NCBI RefSeq assembly: GCF_000972705.2
Contig: NZ_LATL02000310.1
Coordinates: forward strand, 1-42,944
Origin: Limnoraphis robusta CS-951
GTDB taxonomy: Bacteria > Cyanobacteriota > Cyanobacteriia > Cyanobacteriales > Microcoleaceae
Length of the DNA: 42,944 nucleotides
Direction: 5' to 3'
The number at the start of each line of letters is the position of its first letter. Within the stretch, counting starts at the first letter, position 1. A program made the translations under genes and the position numbers. Shown here one piece after another: positions 8,379 through 15,780 of this stretch. Under the pieces are notes generated by a model that did not search any database, was not told the DNA's origin, and worked only from the letters and a program-made list of their open reading frames with translations.

Positions 8379-8849
8379 TCATATATTAAATGTACCGCCT
8401 TCAATGGTACTACCTACAATACCTGTATTTCCAACGTTACCACCTGTGATGGTTGTTCCCTGAAACAAAGCGTTAATTTTCTCGGCTAACTTGGCGGAAT
8501 TGTTAACGGTTGCAGGTTGAGATTTAATAGTTGTCGCAATTTCTTCTAACCTCTTTCTGAGGTCTGCATCTTCGATGATGGTTGCTTCCACATCCTCAAC
8601 TACTTTAGCAAATTCTGGATCGGTTTCTGCCGTTTTCTTGACATCAATCACCGCTTGACCCCAATCTAAAGGCGTTTCATTCACCTTTTCGATAGCCAAT
8701 GCAGTTTGGGGAGATTTACATCGAAGCTGTTGCAGCAAAGTTCCCCCTTGTTCAAATAACTTTTCCCCCAGTTTCTCGCCTGTTTTTTCTGTTGCTTTGG
8801 TGATGATCAGCGCAGCTAAAGCGGCAAGGGTCAGTTCTACCGGTTCCAT
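8379..8849 (-). CDS. N-terminal domain of the split NB-ARC/TPR protein
   Basis: 156 residues, starting MEPVELTLAALAALIITKA, with a helical N-terminal part typical of the first domain of many cyanobacterial NB-ARC/TPR and related signalling proteins (family membership inferred). The C-terminus is Gly/Thr-rich with a repeated I-x-G-G/I-V-G-S pattern (TITGGNVGN, GIVGSTIEGG). It ends at TGA (8379-8381). The distance from this start to the GTG at 8174 is 675 bases, a multiple of three, so the domain is in frame with the NB-ARC part downstream. This supports one ancestral gene. If only this piece is translated, it would be a free N-terminal domain without its ATPase. Confidence 0.72.
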   Translation of the reverse strand: MEPVELTLAALAALIITKATEKTGEKLGEKLFEQGGTLLQQLRCKSPQTALAIEKVNETPLDWGQAVIDVKKTAETDPEFAKVVEDVEATIIEDADLRKRLEEIATTIKSQPATVNNSAKLAEKINALFQGTTITGGNVGNTGIVGSTIEGGTFNI

Positions 8850-8934
8850 TGGTTGTTGTAGAAAAAGGTTGATTGATGTTTTTTATTATAGAATTTTATA
8901 CTCCAAATCGACAAGTTCTCCCCTCCGGTTTCAC

Positions 8935-9090
8935 CACCCCATTAATATTGAAATCCTTTTAGAAGAACTTGATCTTGAGTTTTGTCCTTTGGGTTCAACA
9001 ACGTTCAAAAATCCAGAAATGATGCAAGGCATTGAACCGGATAACTGTTTTGATATTGAACACGAAGCGTCGGTTAGGGTAAAGATATAG
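8935..9090 (+). pseudogene. Uma2 (DUF820) family remnant
   Basis: The + frame over these bases reads H-P-I-N-I-E-I-L-L-E-E-L-D-L-E-F, then P-L-G-S-T-T-F, then G-I-E-P-D-N-C-F-x-I, then E-A-S-V-R. This is the conserved middle of cyanobacterial Uma2-type PD-(D/E)XK proteins. The N-terminal third and the C-terminal catalytic half are missing. The frame stops at 9088-9090 just after V-R-V-K-I, where intact members continue R-G-K-x-x-D-L-x-x-x-P-P-D. It is only a fragment, lying between the NLR gene and ndhD1. Confidence 0.6.
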
Positions 9091-9265
9091 CGCTACGCGC
9101 TAGGCAAAAGGCAACAGGCAAGAGGCAAAAGTGCCAGCAGAAAATATTTTCAGCATTTACCAATGTCCTAACCGTTATGCGTAGTGCTATACCTGTAAAT
9201 GTACCATCATTGAATTCCTGATAAAATCTTAGTGTCTTTGTGTCTTCGTGGTTAATTTTTCCCAT

Positions 9266-9289
9266 AAAAAAACCCCCTAAAATTGGGGG
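9266..9289 (-). terminator. Rho-independent terminator of ndhD1
   Basis: On the minus strand this reads CCCCC-AATTTTA-GGGGG followed by seven T residues, 20 bp after the ndhD1 stop codon. The orientation and T-run fit termination of ndhD1. Confidence 0.8.
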
Positions 9290-9309
9290 TACTCTACAGA
9301 CAATTCAGG

Positions 9310-10902
9310 TTATTTCTGAGGAATATTCGGTGCGGTAAATGACAACAACTCTTGCTTTTGTTGGGCAATCGGAGGATTATCTCCTAAGGTTGGTACCGAT
9401 TGACGAATCAAAGCCGTTAACTGCGTTGTGGTTGAATCATAGATTTGAGTAACAATCTTCGGATACAACCCAATCCCAATAATCGGTACTAATAAACAGG
9501 CAATCACAAACACTTCCCGAGGTTCGGCATCCACCAGTTTTTCGTGAGAAGTTAACTCTTTGTTTTCCGGGCCATAGAGGAGTTCTCGTAACATTGAAAG
9601 CAGATAAATTGGCGTTAAAATCACCCCAACTGCGGCTAGAAACACCACTAAAACTTTGAACGTCGGACTGTAAGCATCACTGGTAGAAATACCAATAAAG
9701 ATCATCACTTCTGCAACAAATCCACTCATTCCGGGTAACGCCAATGACGCCATTGAACAAGCCGTCCACATCGCAAAAACTTTCTTCATCTTCGTCCCAA
9801 CACCGCCCATTTCATCTAACATCAATGTATGGGTACGGTCATAGGTACAACCGACAAGGAAAAACAAACTCGCCCCAATTAACCCATGAGAAATCATTTG
9901 CAGCATCGCACCACTTAACCCAATTTCGGTAAAAGATGCCATGCCAATTAAAACAAATCCCATGTGAGAAATAGAAGAATAGGCAATTTTCCGCTTGAGA
10001 TTTCGTTGAGCAAAAGACGTCAGGGCAGCGTAGATAATATTCACAACCCCTAATATGATTAAAATCGGGGCAAACGTCGCATGGGCATCCGGTAACATTC
10101 CTACGTTCATCCGTAGTAACGCATAACCCCCCATTTTCAGCAAAATTCCCGCCAGTAACATATGCGCCGGGGCTGTGGCTTCTCCGTGTGCGTCGGGTAG
10201 CCAGGTGTGAAGGGGGAAAATCGGCAATTTCACGCCGTAGGCAATCAGGAAGCCACCATACAGCAATAGTTCTAGTTTAATCGGGAAATCCTTCGCGGCG
10301 ATCGCAGACATATCAAACGTCACCGTATCGCCGTAGAAAGCCATCGTTAGGGCGCCAACCAGGATAAACAGCGAACCCCCTGCGGTGTACAAAATAAACT
10401 TTGTCGCGGCGTATTGACGCTTTTTACCGCCCCAAATCGCTAAAATCATGTAAACCGGAACGAGTTCCAGTTCCCAGGCTAGGAAGAACAGTAACATATC
10501 CTGAACGGCAAATACAGCGATTTGTCCGCCGTACATCGCTAACATCAGGAAATAAAATAACTTCGGCTTAAAGGTCACAGGCCAAGCTGCTAAAATCGCT
10601 AGGGTGGTAATAAACCCCGTTAGCAAAATCAGAGGCATTGCCAAACCATCCGCCCCAACAGACCAGTTTAAATCGAGTTGAGGTATCCAGGCGTAGCTTT
10701 CAAACAGTTGTAAGCCGGGTTTGTTGAAGTCGTACTGAGTACAAAAAGCGTAAACAATAATAGCAAAGTCTATTAGCCCAATGACCAAAGCATACCAGCG
10801 TACCGTGCGCCCGTCTTTGTCAGGAATAAATGGCACCAGCAACGCGGCGACAATGGGAAATAGAATAGTAGTCGTTAACCAGGGAAAATGTTCGAGATTC
10901 AT
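9310..10902 (-). CDS. ndhD1: NAD(P)H-quinone oxidoreductase chain 4 (NdhD1)
   Basis: A multi-pass proton-pumping subunit of the thylakoid NDH-1 complex, which drives respiration and cyclic electron flow. About 530 residues with some 14 hydrophobic segments. The N-terminus [17 protein letters not shown] and the blocks [24 protein letters not shown] (lysine/glutamate channel region), [13 protein letters not shown] and [12 protein letters not shown] are characteristic of NdhD1 rather than the CO2-uptake forms NdhD3/D4. A longer frame starts at 10944, but family proteins begin at the MNLEHFPW methionine, which I use. ndhF1 lies upstream in the same orientation, with an eroded CRISPR region between them. 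Confidence 0.95.
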   Translation of the reverse strand: MNLEHFPWLTTTILFPIVAALLVPFIPDKDGRTVRWYALVIGLIDFAIIVYAFCTQYDFNKPGLQLFESYAWIPQLDLNWSVGADGLAMPLILLTGFITTLAILAAWPVTFKPKLFYFLMLAMYGGQIAVFAVQDMLLFFLAWELELVPVYMILAIWGGKKRQYAATKFILYTAGGSLFILVGALTMAFYGDTVTFDMSAIAAKDFPIKLELLLYGGFLIAYGVKLPIFPLHTWLPDAHGEATAPAHMLLAGILLKMGGYALLRMNVGMLPDAHATFAPILIILGVVNIIYAALTSFAQRNLKRKIAYSSISHMGFVLIGMASFTEIGLSGAMLQMISHGLIGASLFFLVGCTYDRTHTLMLDEMGGVGTKMKKVFAMWTACSMASLALPGMSGFVAEVMIFIGISTSDAYSPTFKVLVVFLAAVGVILTPIYLLSMLRELLYGPENKELTSHEKLVDAEPREVFVIACLLVPIIGIGLYPKIVTQIYDSTTTQLTALIRQSVPTLGDNPPIAQQKQELLSFTAPNIPQK

Positions 10903-11316
10903 GTCTGATGATACAATCAGTGCTAAGTTATTATAGATCCGCAAAATTTGAGTAATAGGGCTTATACTTCACCTTTTCTTCAGACTTTAGACGGGATTTG
11001 TCCAGAGTCGAGGGATGGAATCTTACTGGCATACCTTTCATGTCGATAGCAATACGCGATCGCTTTTTGTTTTTAGATTTCTCTAAGTTTTAAATTGCTT
11101 GTTCGTGTTGTTGTTTCCATTGAAAATAATCAAAGTTTGGCGGGAAGGTTGCGATCGCTATCTATGGTTCACCCATTCCAGAAGGGACGGGTCAGCTTGT
11201 GGATACTAAAATAGTTGTGAATCTAGAGCAATTTTTTTCACTTCCCTAGACAACACCAGCAAGTCACTGTATAATCAACTCTTAAGATATGCTCGAAACC
11301 GAAGCGGAAAAACAAG
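10903..11316. other. Intergenic region upstream of ndhD1
   Basis: This gap has no convincing gene. It contains HIP1 sites and must hold the ndhD1 promoter, which I cannot pinpoint. On the + strand, about 11142-11250 can be read as G-K-V-A-I-A-I-Y-G-S-P-I-P-E-G-T-G, ending at TAG, with a TAA just upstream and no start. It might be a gene remnant but is too short to assign. Confidence 0.5.
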
Positions 11317-11353
11317 CTTTCCAACGCTTAATTCCCCGCAAGGGGATTGAAAC
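11317..11353 (+). repeat. Solitary CRISPR repeat (upstream copy)
   Basis: A 37-bp copy, CTTTCCAACGCTTAATTCCC through GGGGATTGAAAC, differing by one base from the main repeat at 11904. It is separated from the core array by 550 bp containing a small lipoprotein gene. It lies immediately 5' of that gene's Shine-Dalgarno sequence. Confidence 0.85.
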
Positions 11354-11369
11354 AAGTTGGAGGATTTCG

Positions 11370-11747
11370 TTGAAGAAGAATAATTTTAAGTGTTTGGCGA
11401 TCGCGTTACCGTTCCTGTTGGTTTCCTGTTTGGATGTATCCCCCGATGCCCGGTTCAAGCGGGAAGTTCGCGAGGCAATAAATGATGGATACACCGACCC
11501 GCAGATGAACAAAGAGGCGCAGGAGGTTTTTAGAAAATATCTCGGGTGGGAGGGGGCGATCGCTCTCGGAAAGCAACATTGCCAGTGGGCAGAAGAGGGA
11601 AAGACGGATCGGGATTTGGCTCGGATATTGGGAGATAAAGCAGACATGACAGTAGAAGATCCCGACGAAAATATAACGCTGCTATTCGTTTATTTTTCAA
11701 TTAGAAGTCCCGCCATCAGAGCTTACTGTCCGGGGCGGGATATTTGA
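11370..11747 (+). CDS. Small putative lipoprotein, DUF732-like, between CRISPR repeats
   Basis: 125 residues starting at a TTG codon with a good Shine-Dalgarno sequence (GGAGG at 11359-11363, 6-nt spacing). The N-terminus MKKNNFKCLAIALPFLLVSC is a lipoprotein signal with lipobox L-V-S-C (Cys20), so an envelope location is likely. The mature part has K-Q-H-C-Q-W-A-E-E-G-K-T-D-R-D-L and ends near A-Y-C-P. That Cys/Gly/Leu spacing with a terminal YCP resembles DUF732 proteins; this is my inference, and the function is unknown. An ATG at 11289 is in frame, but it would translate the CRISPR repeat, so I reject that start. The gene occupies the place of an oversized spacer in the CRISPR remnant. 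Confidence 0.62.
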   Translation: MKKNNFKCLAIALPFLLVSCLDVSPDARFKREVREAINDGYTDPQMNKEAQEVFRKYLGWEGAIALGKQHCQWAEEGKTDRDLARILGDKADMTVEDPDENITLLFVYFSIRSPAIRAYCPGRDI

Positions 11748-11903
11748 GGATTGGCGATCGCTTTCAAATTTCAAATAAGCTCAACTGACCGCTAAAAGAA
11801 ACGATTTTCTTGTCCGCATTTTTCCGCTTCCGAACCAACAACATCTCGGTTCGCTTGGGTCGGGTTTTGGTTTTGGACTGTCGGGTGATGCCTGCTGAAC
11901 TGG

Positions 11904-12151
11904 CTTTCCAATGCTTAATTCCCCGCAAGGGGATTGAAACTTTCGATAGCGCCGAATGCCGTCGCTATTAACGATAGGGTACTTTCCAAAGCCAAATTCC
12001 CCGCAAAGGGATTGAAACGTCACACGCTAACCCCCCCCCACCCATGTCTGAGCTTTCCAATGCTTAATTCCCCGCAAGGGGATTGAAACTCTTAGCTCTA
12101 ATTCCTTGAAGACACACTCCAGATCACTTTCCAATGCTTAATTCCCCGCAA
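11904..12151 (+). CRISPR. Eroded CRISPR array core (four repeats, three spacers, no cas genes)
   Basis: Repeats of 37 bp (5'-CTTTCCAATGCTTAATTCCC...GGGGATTGAAAC-3') lie at 11904-11940, 11982-12018 (several substitutions), 12053-12089 and 12127-12151 (only the first 25 bases remain). Spacers are 41, 34 and 37 bp. The repeat contains a CCCCGCAAGGGG stem-loop and the ATTGAAAC 3' end common in cyanobacterial class 1 arrays, which fixes the orientation as +. Solitary copies at 11317 and 12469 extend the locus to almost 1.2 kb. There is no cas gene within the window and no clear leader. Degenerate and truncated repeats argue for a decaying array. Confidence 0.88.
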
Positions 12152-12191
12152 TGTTAGAATATATTGAAAGTATTTGACCAGAGGTGGATAG

Positions 12192-12461
12192 ATGAAGATT
12201 AACAGAAAAGAGTCCCAAAGTTTTTTTGAAAATAAAAACGGCAAAGTGAGGGGATGGAATTGGGAAAATAATAATGGAAAAATAACTCAAAACTCTTTTG
12301 ACGAGAGAAGTGAACCAACCAATCCTTTGAATAATAAATTAAATAATTTTTTCATTTTACTTATGGTGTTTTTAGTGATAGCGTTTTCAATAAATTCAAG
12401 CCAGTTATCAGGCATAAAAAATTTGTTAAAAGAAACATTTAAACCTATTCAGATGCGCTAA
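12192..12461 (+). CDS. Hypothetical single-pass membrane protein inside the CRISPR remnant
   Basis: 89 residues, starting at ATG 12192 with a purine-rich AGAGGTGG about 5 bases upstream. The first 45 residues are hydrophilic and rich in Asn, Lys and Glu. Residues about 52-68 (F-F-I-L-L-M-V-F-L-V-I-A-F-S) form one membrane helix, followed by a short basic tail. I do not recognise a family. It begins 40 bp after the truncated CRISPR repeat and ends 7 bp before the next repeat copy, so the segment appears to have been inserted into or deleted from the array. The local DNA is AT-rich compared with its neighbours. Confidence 0.5.
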   Translation: MKINRKESQSFFENKNGKVRGWNWENNNGKITQNSFDERSEPTNPLNNKLNNFFILLMVFLVIAFSINSSQLSGIKNLLKETFKPIQMR

Positions 12462-12468
12462 TCATCTT

Positions 12469-12505
12469 CTTTCCATCATTAAATTCCCCGCAAGGGGATT
12501 GAAAC
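12469..12505 (+). repeat. Solitary CRISPR repeat (downstream copy)
   Basis: A 37-bp copy with a variant interior (CTTTCCATCATTAAATTCCC) and an intact CCCCGCAAGGGGATTGAAAC half. It is separated from the core array by about 317 bp that contain the small membrane-protein gene. It has no spacer or repeat after it, so it may be the last repeat of the former array. Confidence 0.85.
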
Positions 12506-12518
12506 CTGAAGGAATCGT

Positions 12519-12582
12519 GTAGGGTGGATGACAATTGCGGCTATAACTTAACGATCAAAGTTAAAAACCTCACCCACCCTAC
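12519..12582. repeat. Inverted repeat downstream of ndhF1
   Basis: GTAGGGTGG at 12519 pairs with CCACCCTAC ending at 12582, with a loop of about 46 bases. It lies 15 bp past the end of ndhF1 (minus strand) and may act as a terminator or be a dispersed repeat. No T-run is present. Confidence 0.55.
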
Positions 12583-12597
12583 TTTGAGGTTGTTAAC

Positions 12598-14685
12598 CTA
12601 ACTCACGCCAGAGAACACCACAAAACCCAATACCGCCCCAAACACAATTAAGGCGTAAAATTGGGCGCGACCATTCTCAAAATATTTCAACCCTTCACCG
12701 GATAATAGCGTGACTAAACCCGTGAGGTTAACGGCACCATCAACCACACGAAAATCCACTTCCATCACCTGACGGGCCAGACGTCGTAGACCTTGAACAA
12801 ATAAGAAATCATTCAAGTCGTCAAGATACCATTTATTGAGAGAAAACAGATATAATGGCTTGATTTTCTCAGCGATCGCTGAAGGATCAATTTTACGACT
12901 GAGATACATCAAAGAAGCGAGTGTAATTCCCAGTAAAGCAATACCCACCGAACTTCCCGCCATAATCAGAAATTCAGTTAAATCAAATTCTGCCGCTTTT
13001 TCGAGAATTTGCGCTTCCGTTTCACTGGGGGCGTGAATAAACTCCTCAAAATAGTTAGCAAAAGGCGTTCCCAACAACCCAATCAACATCGACGGTATCG
13101 CCAACGTCATCAAGGGAATTGTCATCGCCCAGGGGGACTCGTGAGGGGAATGACTGTGACCATGACCATGATCGTGACCGTGATCATCGTGGCCGTGTTC
13201 CTCGGTTTCGGCGACCAACTCTTGAGGATTCATCGCACCGGGGCCAAACGCATAATTAGGGCCATTGGCTGCGGCTAACAGTTGTTGTTTAATCGTGGCG
13301 TCATTGCCCCGGAAACCGCCTTCAAAGGTGCTGAAGTACATTCGGAACATATAAAACGCTGTCATCCCTGCGGTTAACCAACCAACCACCCATAAGGCGG
13401 GATTGGCTTCAAAGGCATTACCCAAGATTTCGTCTTTTGACCAAAATCCTGCAAAGGGAGGAATCCCACAAATTGCCAGGGTACCGATCAAGAAACAAGC
13501 GGACGTAATCGGCATATATTTGCGTAATCCGCCCATTAACCGCATATCCTGGGCTAAAACCGGGTCATGTCCGACAACGGCTTCCATGCCGTGAATCACA
13601 GAACCCGAACACAGGAACAACATCGCTTTAAAATAAGCATGAGTCATCAGGTGAAACAGTCCAGCGCTGTAAGCACCGACACCCATTGCCATCACCATAT
13701 AACCGAGTTGGGAGATGGTGGAATAGGCGAGACCTTTTTTGATGTCGTTTTGGGTTAGGGCGATCGTAGCCCCCAGAAACGCGGTAAAACAGCCCGTCCA
13801 GGCGATGACGTTCATCACGATGGGTAAACCTTCAAACACCGGATACATCCGGGCGATCAGGAATACTCCGGCTGCAACCATTGTCGCGGCGTGAATTAAA
13901 GCCGAAATCGGGGTCGGGCCTTCCATCGCGTCGGGTAGCCAGACGTGAAGGGGGAATTGGGCAGATTTGGCAACGGGGCCTAAAAACACCAAAATTGCAA
14001 ATAGACTGGCTAATGCAACGCTTAACCCGCCTGTTTCGACGAGGGTTTCTAAGCGTTCACCCATCAACTCAAAATCAAAGGTGTTGGTTGCCCAAAATAA
14101 CCCTAACATTCCGAGTAACAAACCAAAGTCACCCACACGGTTGGTTACAAAGGCTTTTTGGCAAGCATCGGCTGCGGGTTTGCGATCATACCAAAATCCG
14201 ATCAACAGGTAGGAACACATCCCCACCAGTTCCCAGAAGATGTAAACCTGTACCAAGTTCGGACAGATCACAAGGCCTAGCATTGAGGAGCTAAATAGGC
14301 TTAAGTACGCATAAAAACGCACATATCCCGGATCGTGAGCCATGTAACCATCGGTGTAAACCATCACCAAAAAGGCTACAGTGCTAACAATCGCCAACAT
14401 GACTGAGGCCAGATGGTCAATGGTGTAGCCCATACGCAGAGTAAAATCGCCTGCGGCTGCCCATTCAATCATGTAGGTATAGGGTTCGTGGCCGTTGATT
14501 TGACTCCAGAGTATGGCAAAGGACAGCACCATCGACCCTCCCAGTAGGGAGACGATAAATACTGCACTTGCTTTTCTGAGACTGTTGGTGGCTCGACTAA
14601 ATGAAATTAAGCCTATCCCAACAAACATCGCCCCGAGTAAGGGCAATACTGGAATCAACCAGGCGTATTGATAAAGCAGTTCCAT
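12598..14685 (-). CDS. ndhF1: NAD(P)H-quinone oxidoreductase chain 5 (NdhF1)
   Basis: The large antiporter-like subunit at the distal end of the NDH-1 membrane arm, with the long lateral helix at its C-terminus. 695 residues with many membrane segments. It starts MELLYQYAWLIPVLPLLGAM. Family blocks are Y-I-F-W-E-L-V-G-M-C-S-Y-L-L-I-G-F-W, A-F-V-T-N-R-V-G-D-F-G, P-L-H-V-W-L-P-D-A-M-E-G-P-T-P-I-S-A-L-I-H, and G-F-W-S-K-D-E-I. A His-rich loop (H-G-H-D-D-H-G-H-D-H-G-H-G-H-S-H) around residue 500 precedes the last helices. It is in the same orientation as ndhD1, which normally works in the same complex. Confidence 0.96.
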   Translation of the reverse strand: MELLYQYAWLIPVLPLLGAMFVGIGLISFSRATNSLRKASAVFIVSLLGGSMVLSFAILWSQINGHEPYTYMIEWAAAGDFTLRMGYTIDHLASVMLAIVSTVAFLVMVYTDGYMAHDPGYVRFYAYLSLFSSSMLGLVICPNLVQVYIFWELVGMCSYLLIGFWYDRKPAADACQKAFVTNRVGDFGLLLGMLGLFWATNTFDFELMGERLETLVETGGLSVALASLFAILVFLGPVAKSAQFPLHVWLPDAMEGPTPISALIHAATMVAAGVFLIARMYPVFEGLPIVMNVIAWTGCFTAFLGATIALTQNDIKKGLAYSTISQLGYMVMAMGVGAYSAGLFHLMTHAYFKAMLFLCSGSVIHGMEAVVGHDPVLAQDMRLMGGLRKYMPITSACFLIGTLAICGIPPFAGFWSKDEILGNAFEANPALWVVGWLTAGMTAFYMFRMYFSTFEGGFRGNDATIKQQLLAAANGPNYAFGPGAMNPQELVAETEEHGHDDHGHDHGHGHSHSPHESPWAMTIPLMTLAIPSMLIGLLGTPFANYFEEFIHAPSETEAQILEKAAEFDLTEFLIMAGSSVGIALLGITLASLMYLSRKIDPSAIAEKIKPLYLFSLNKWYLDDLNDFLFVQGLRRLARQVMEVDFRVVDGAVNLTGLVTLLSGEGLKYFENGRAQFYALIVFGAVLGFVVFSGVS

Positions 14686-15289
14686 AATATCTAGGGACTT
14701 AATCGTTCTTAACTACACAGTGTACAACCATTTTCTCTCCTCACCCCGTAAAGCTTTAAGCCTTTAAGGTTTAGTTTAGAACTTTACTTTTTACTCACAA
14801 TTTACTCATCGGCAACAGCTCATGTGCCAAGAGGCAATAGGTTACAGATTACAGGTTACAGGTTACAGGGGACAGAGAATGGTGAAAAACTGATAACTGT
14901 TCAGTGTAAAAACTGTTAACTGGTGACTGGTGACTGGTAACTGTTCAGTGATGGGCTTTTTTTCTGGATTAAACCCATTTGAGCAGAATTTTCAAATAAA
15001 ACTTAGAGAATTTTGGTCTCTCCTTGATAAACGTTCACAACTCTTTCTAGAGATTGATTATTTTTTTCGCCTGAAGTTAGATGACTTTTAAGTCGGTTTT
15101 TGACTACACTAAAAGCCATCTATTCACTATAAATTTCATCACCAGATCGAAGCCATTTTTGCAGATTGATTTCGGTCTGGGGTTGAATATCAAGGGATAA
15201 ACTTTAGATTTAATCCAGAATAGAAGCTCCTCAGAGCTGCCAACTCTCGATAAAATAAAACTGAACGCTAACTATAATGAGAACGACCA
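14686..15289. other. 600-bp divergent intergenic region with short tandem motifs
   Basis: Between ndhF1 (minus) and the Cys-rich gene (plus). From 14841 to about 14870 the motif GTTACAG/GATTACAG is repeated, and 14890-14955 repeats TGACTGG and AACTGTTCAGTG. Similar short ACAGG/CAGTGACCAG repeats occur at 29446-29605. The rest (14960-15289) is AT-rich and must hold promoters for both genes. A TATAAT at 15273 is only 12 bases before the ATG at 15290 and has no convincing -35. No ORF of note. Confidence 0.6.
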
Positions 15290-15727
15290 ATGTCTTCGTA
15301 CCGTCAAGTTAAACAATATCTGGCATACTGGTTTCAATTGGGCAAAAAAGTTCTTCTTCGCAATGGAGAACAATCTTTGTTACCTCAACCCCTGTTTGAG
15401 GGCGATCACTACAGCCCAGAATTTGAAAACTGCTGGCAAGAAATCCTCTCTCCAGAGTCAGGGGATTGCTACCTAGAAGGGACAGACGTACCCATTAGTG
15501 AACTGCTGACAAACGCTTGGGAAATAGAAGAATGCGCTCGTTGTGCGATGCCCGTACCGTCCCGGACTCGGGGAATGCCAGCAAGCTGTTGTCCCTGCTT
15601 TGATTTACCCACTTGGCCGAACTTAGATATGCCTCAACCGCGACTTCCAGCCAATACCCAACAACATCTACACGAGATCTGTAATCGACTGTTGAAGTCC
15701 GAACCTGAAGATATTGAAAGTGCATGA
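15290..15727 (+). CDS. Conserved cyanobacterial Cys-rich protein of unknown function
   Basis: 145 residues, starting MSSYRQVKQYLAYWFQLGKKV. The N-terminal half has aromatic and acidic residues (F-E-G-D-H-Y-S-P-E-F-E-N-C-W). The C-terminal half carries C-A-R-C-A-M-P-V-P and, 15 residues later, C-C-P-C-F-D-L-P, a Cys arrangement that could bind zinc or another metal. There is no signal peptide or membrane helix. I recognise the pattern as a conserved cyanobacterial hypothetical protein but know no function. It lies 53 bp upstream of the ABC1 kinase gene in the same orientation and may share its transcript. Confidence 0.75.
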   Translation: MSSYRQVKQYLAYWFQLGKKVLLRNGEQSLLPQPLFEGDHYSPEFENCWQEILSPESGDCYLEGTDVPISELLTNAWEIEECARCAMPVPSRTRGMPASCCPCFDLPTWPNLDMPQPRLPANTQQHLHEICNRLLKSEPEDIESA

Positions 15728-15780
15728 GCCGATGTTGTTACAATAGTTAACAATACTGCTCAGACTAAATCCTATACTTT

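Noticed and set aside
8379..8381. Selenocysteine or programmed recoding at the in-frame TGA
   Set aside because: There is no known selenoprotein relation and no recognisable SECIS element. The adjacent repeat explains the disruption more simply.
11289..11369. Upstream ATG extending the lipoprotein gene
   Set aside because: The extension runs through a CRISPR repeat, and a Shine-Dalgarno sequence plus a TTG start at 11370 gives a proper lipoprotein signal peptide.
11781..12023. 80-codon minus-strand frame
   Set aside because: It reads through CRISPR repeats (I-P-C-G-E-type repeats on the reverse strand) and has no protein-like features.
12836..14294. Several + strand frames of 60-137 codons
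   Set aside because: All are antisense to ndhF1, whose protein sequence is unambiguous.
15273..15278. TATAAT as the promoter of the Cys-rich gene
   Set aside because: It lies only about 12 bases from the ATG and has no matching -35, so it is probably chance in AT-rich DNA.
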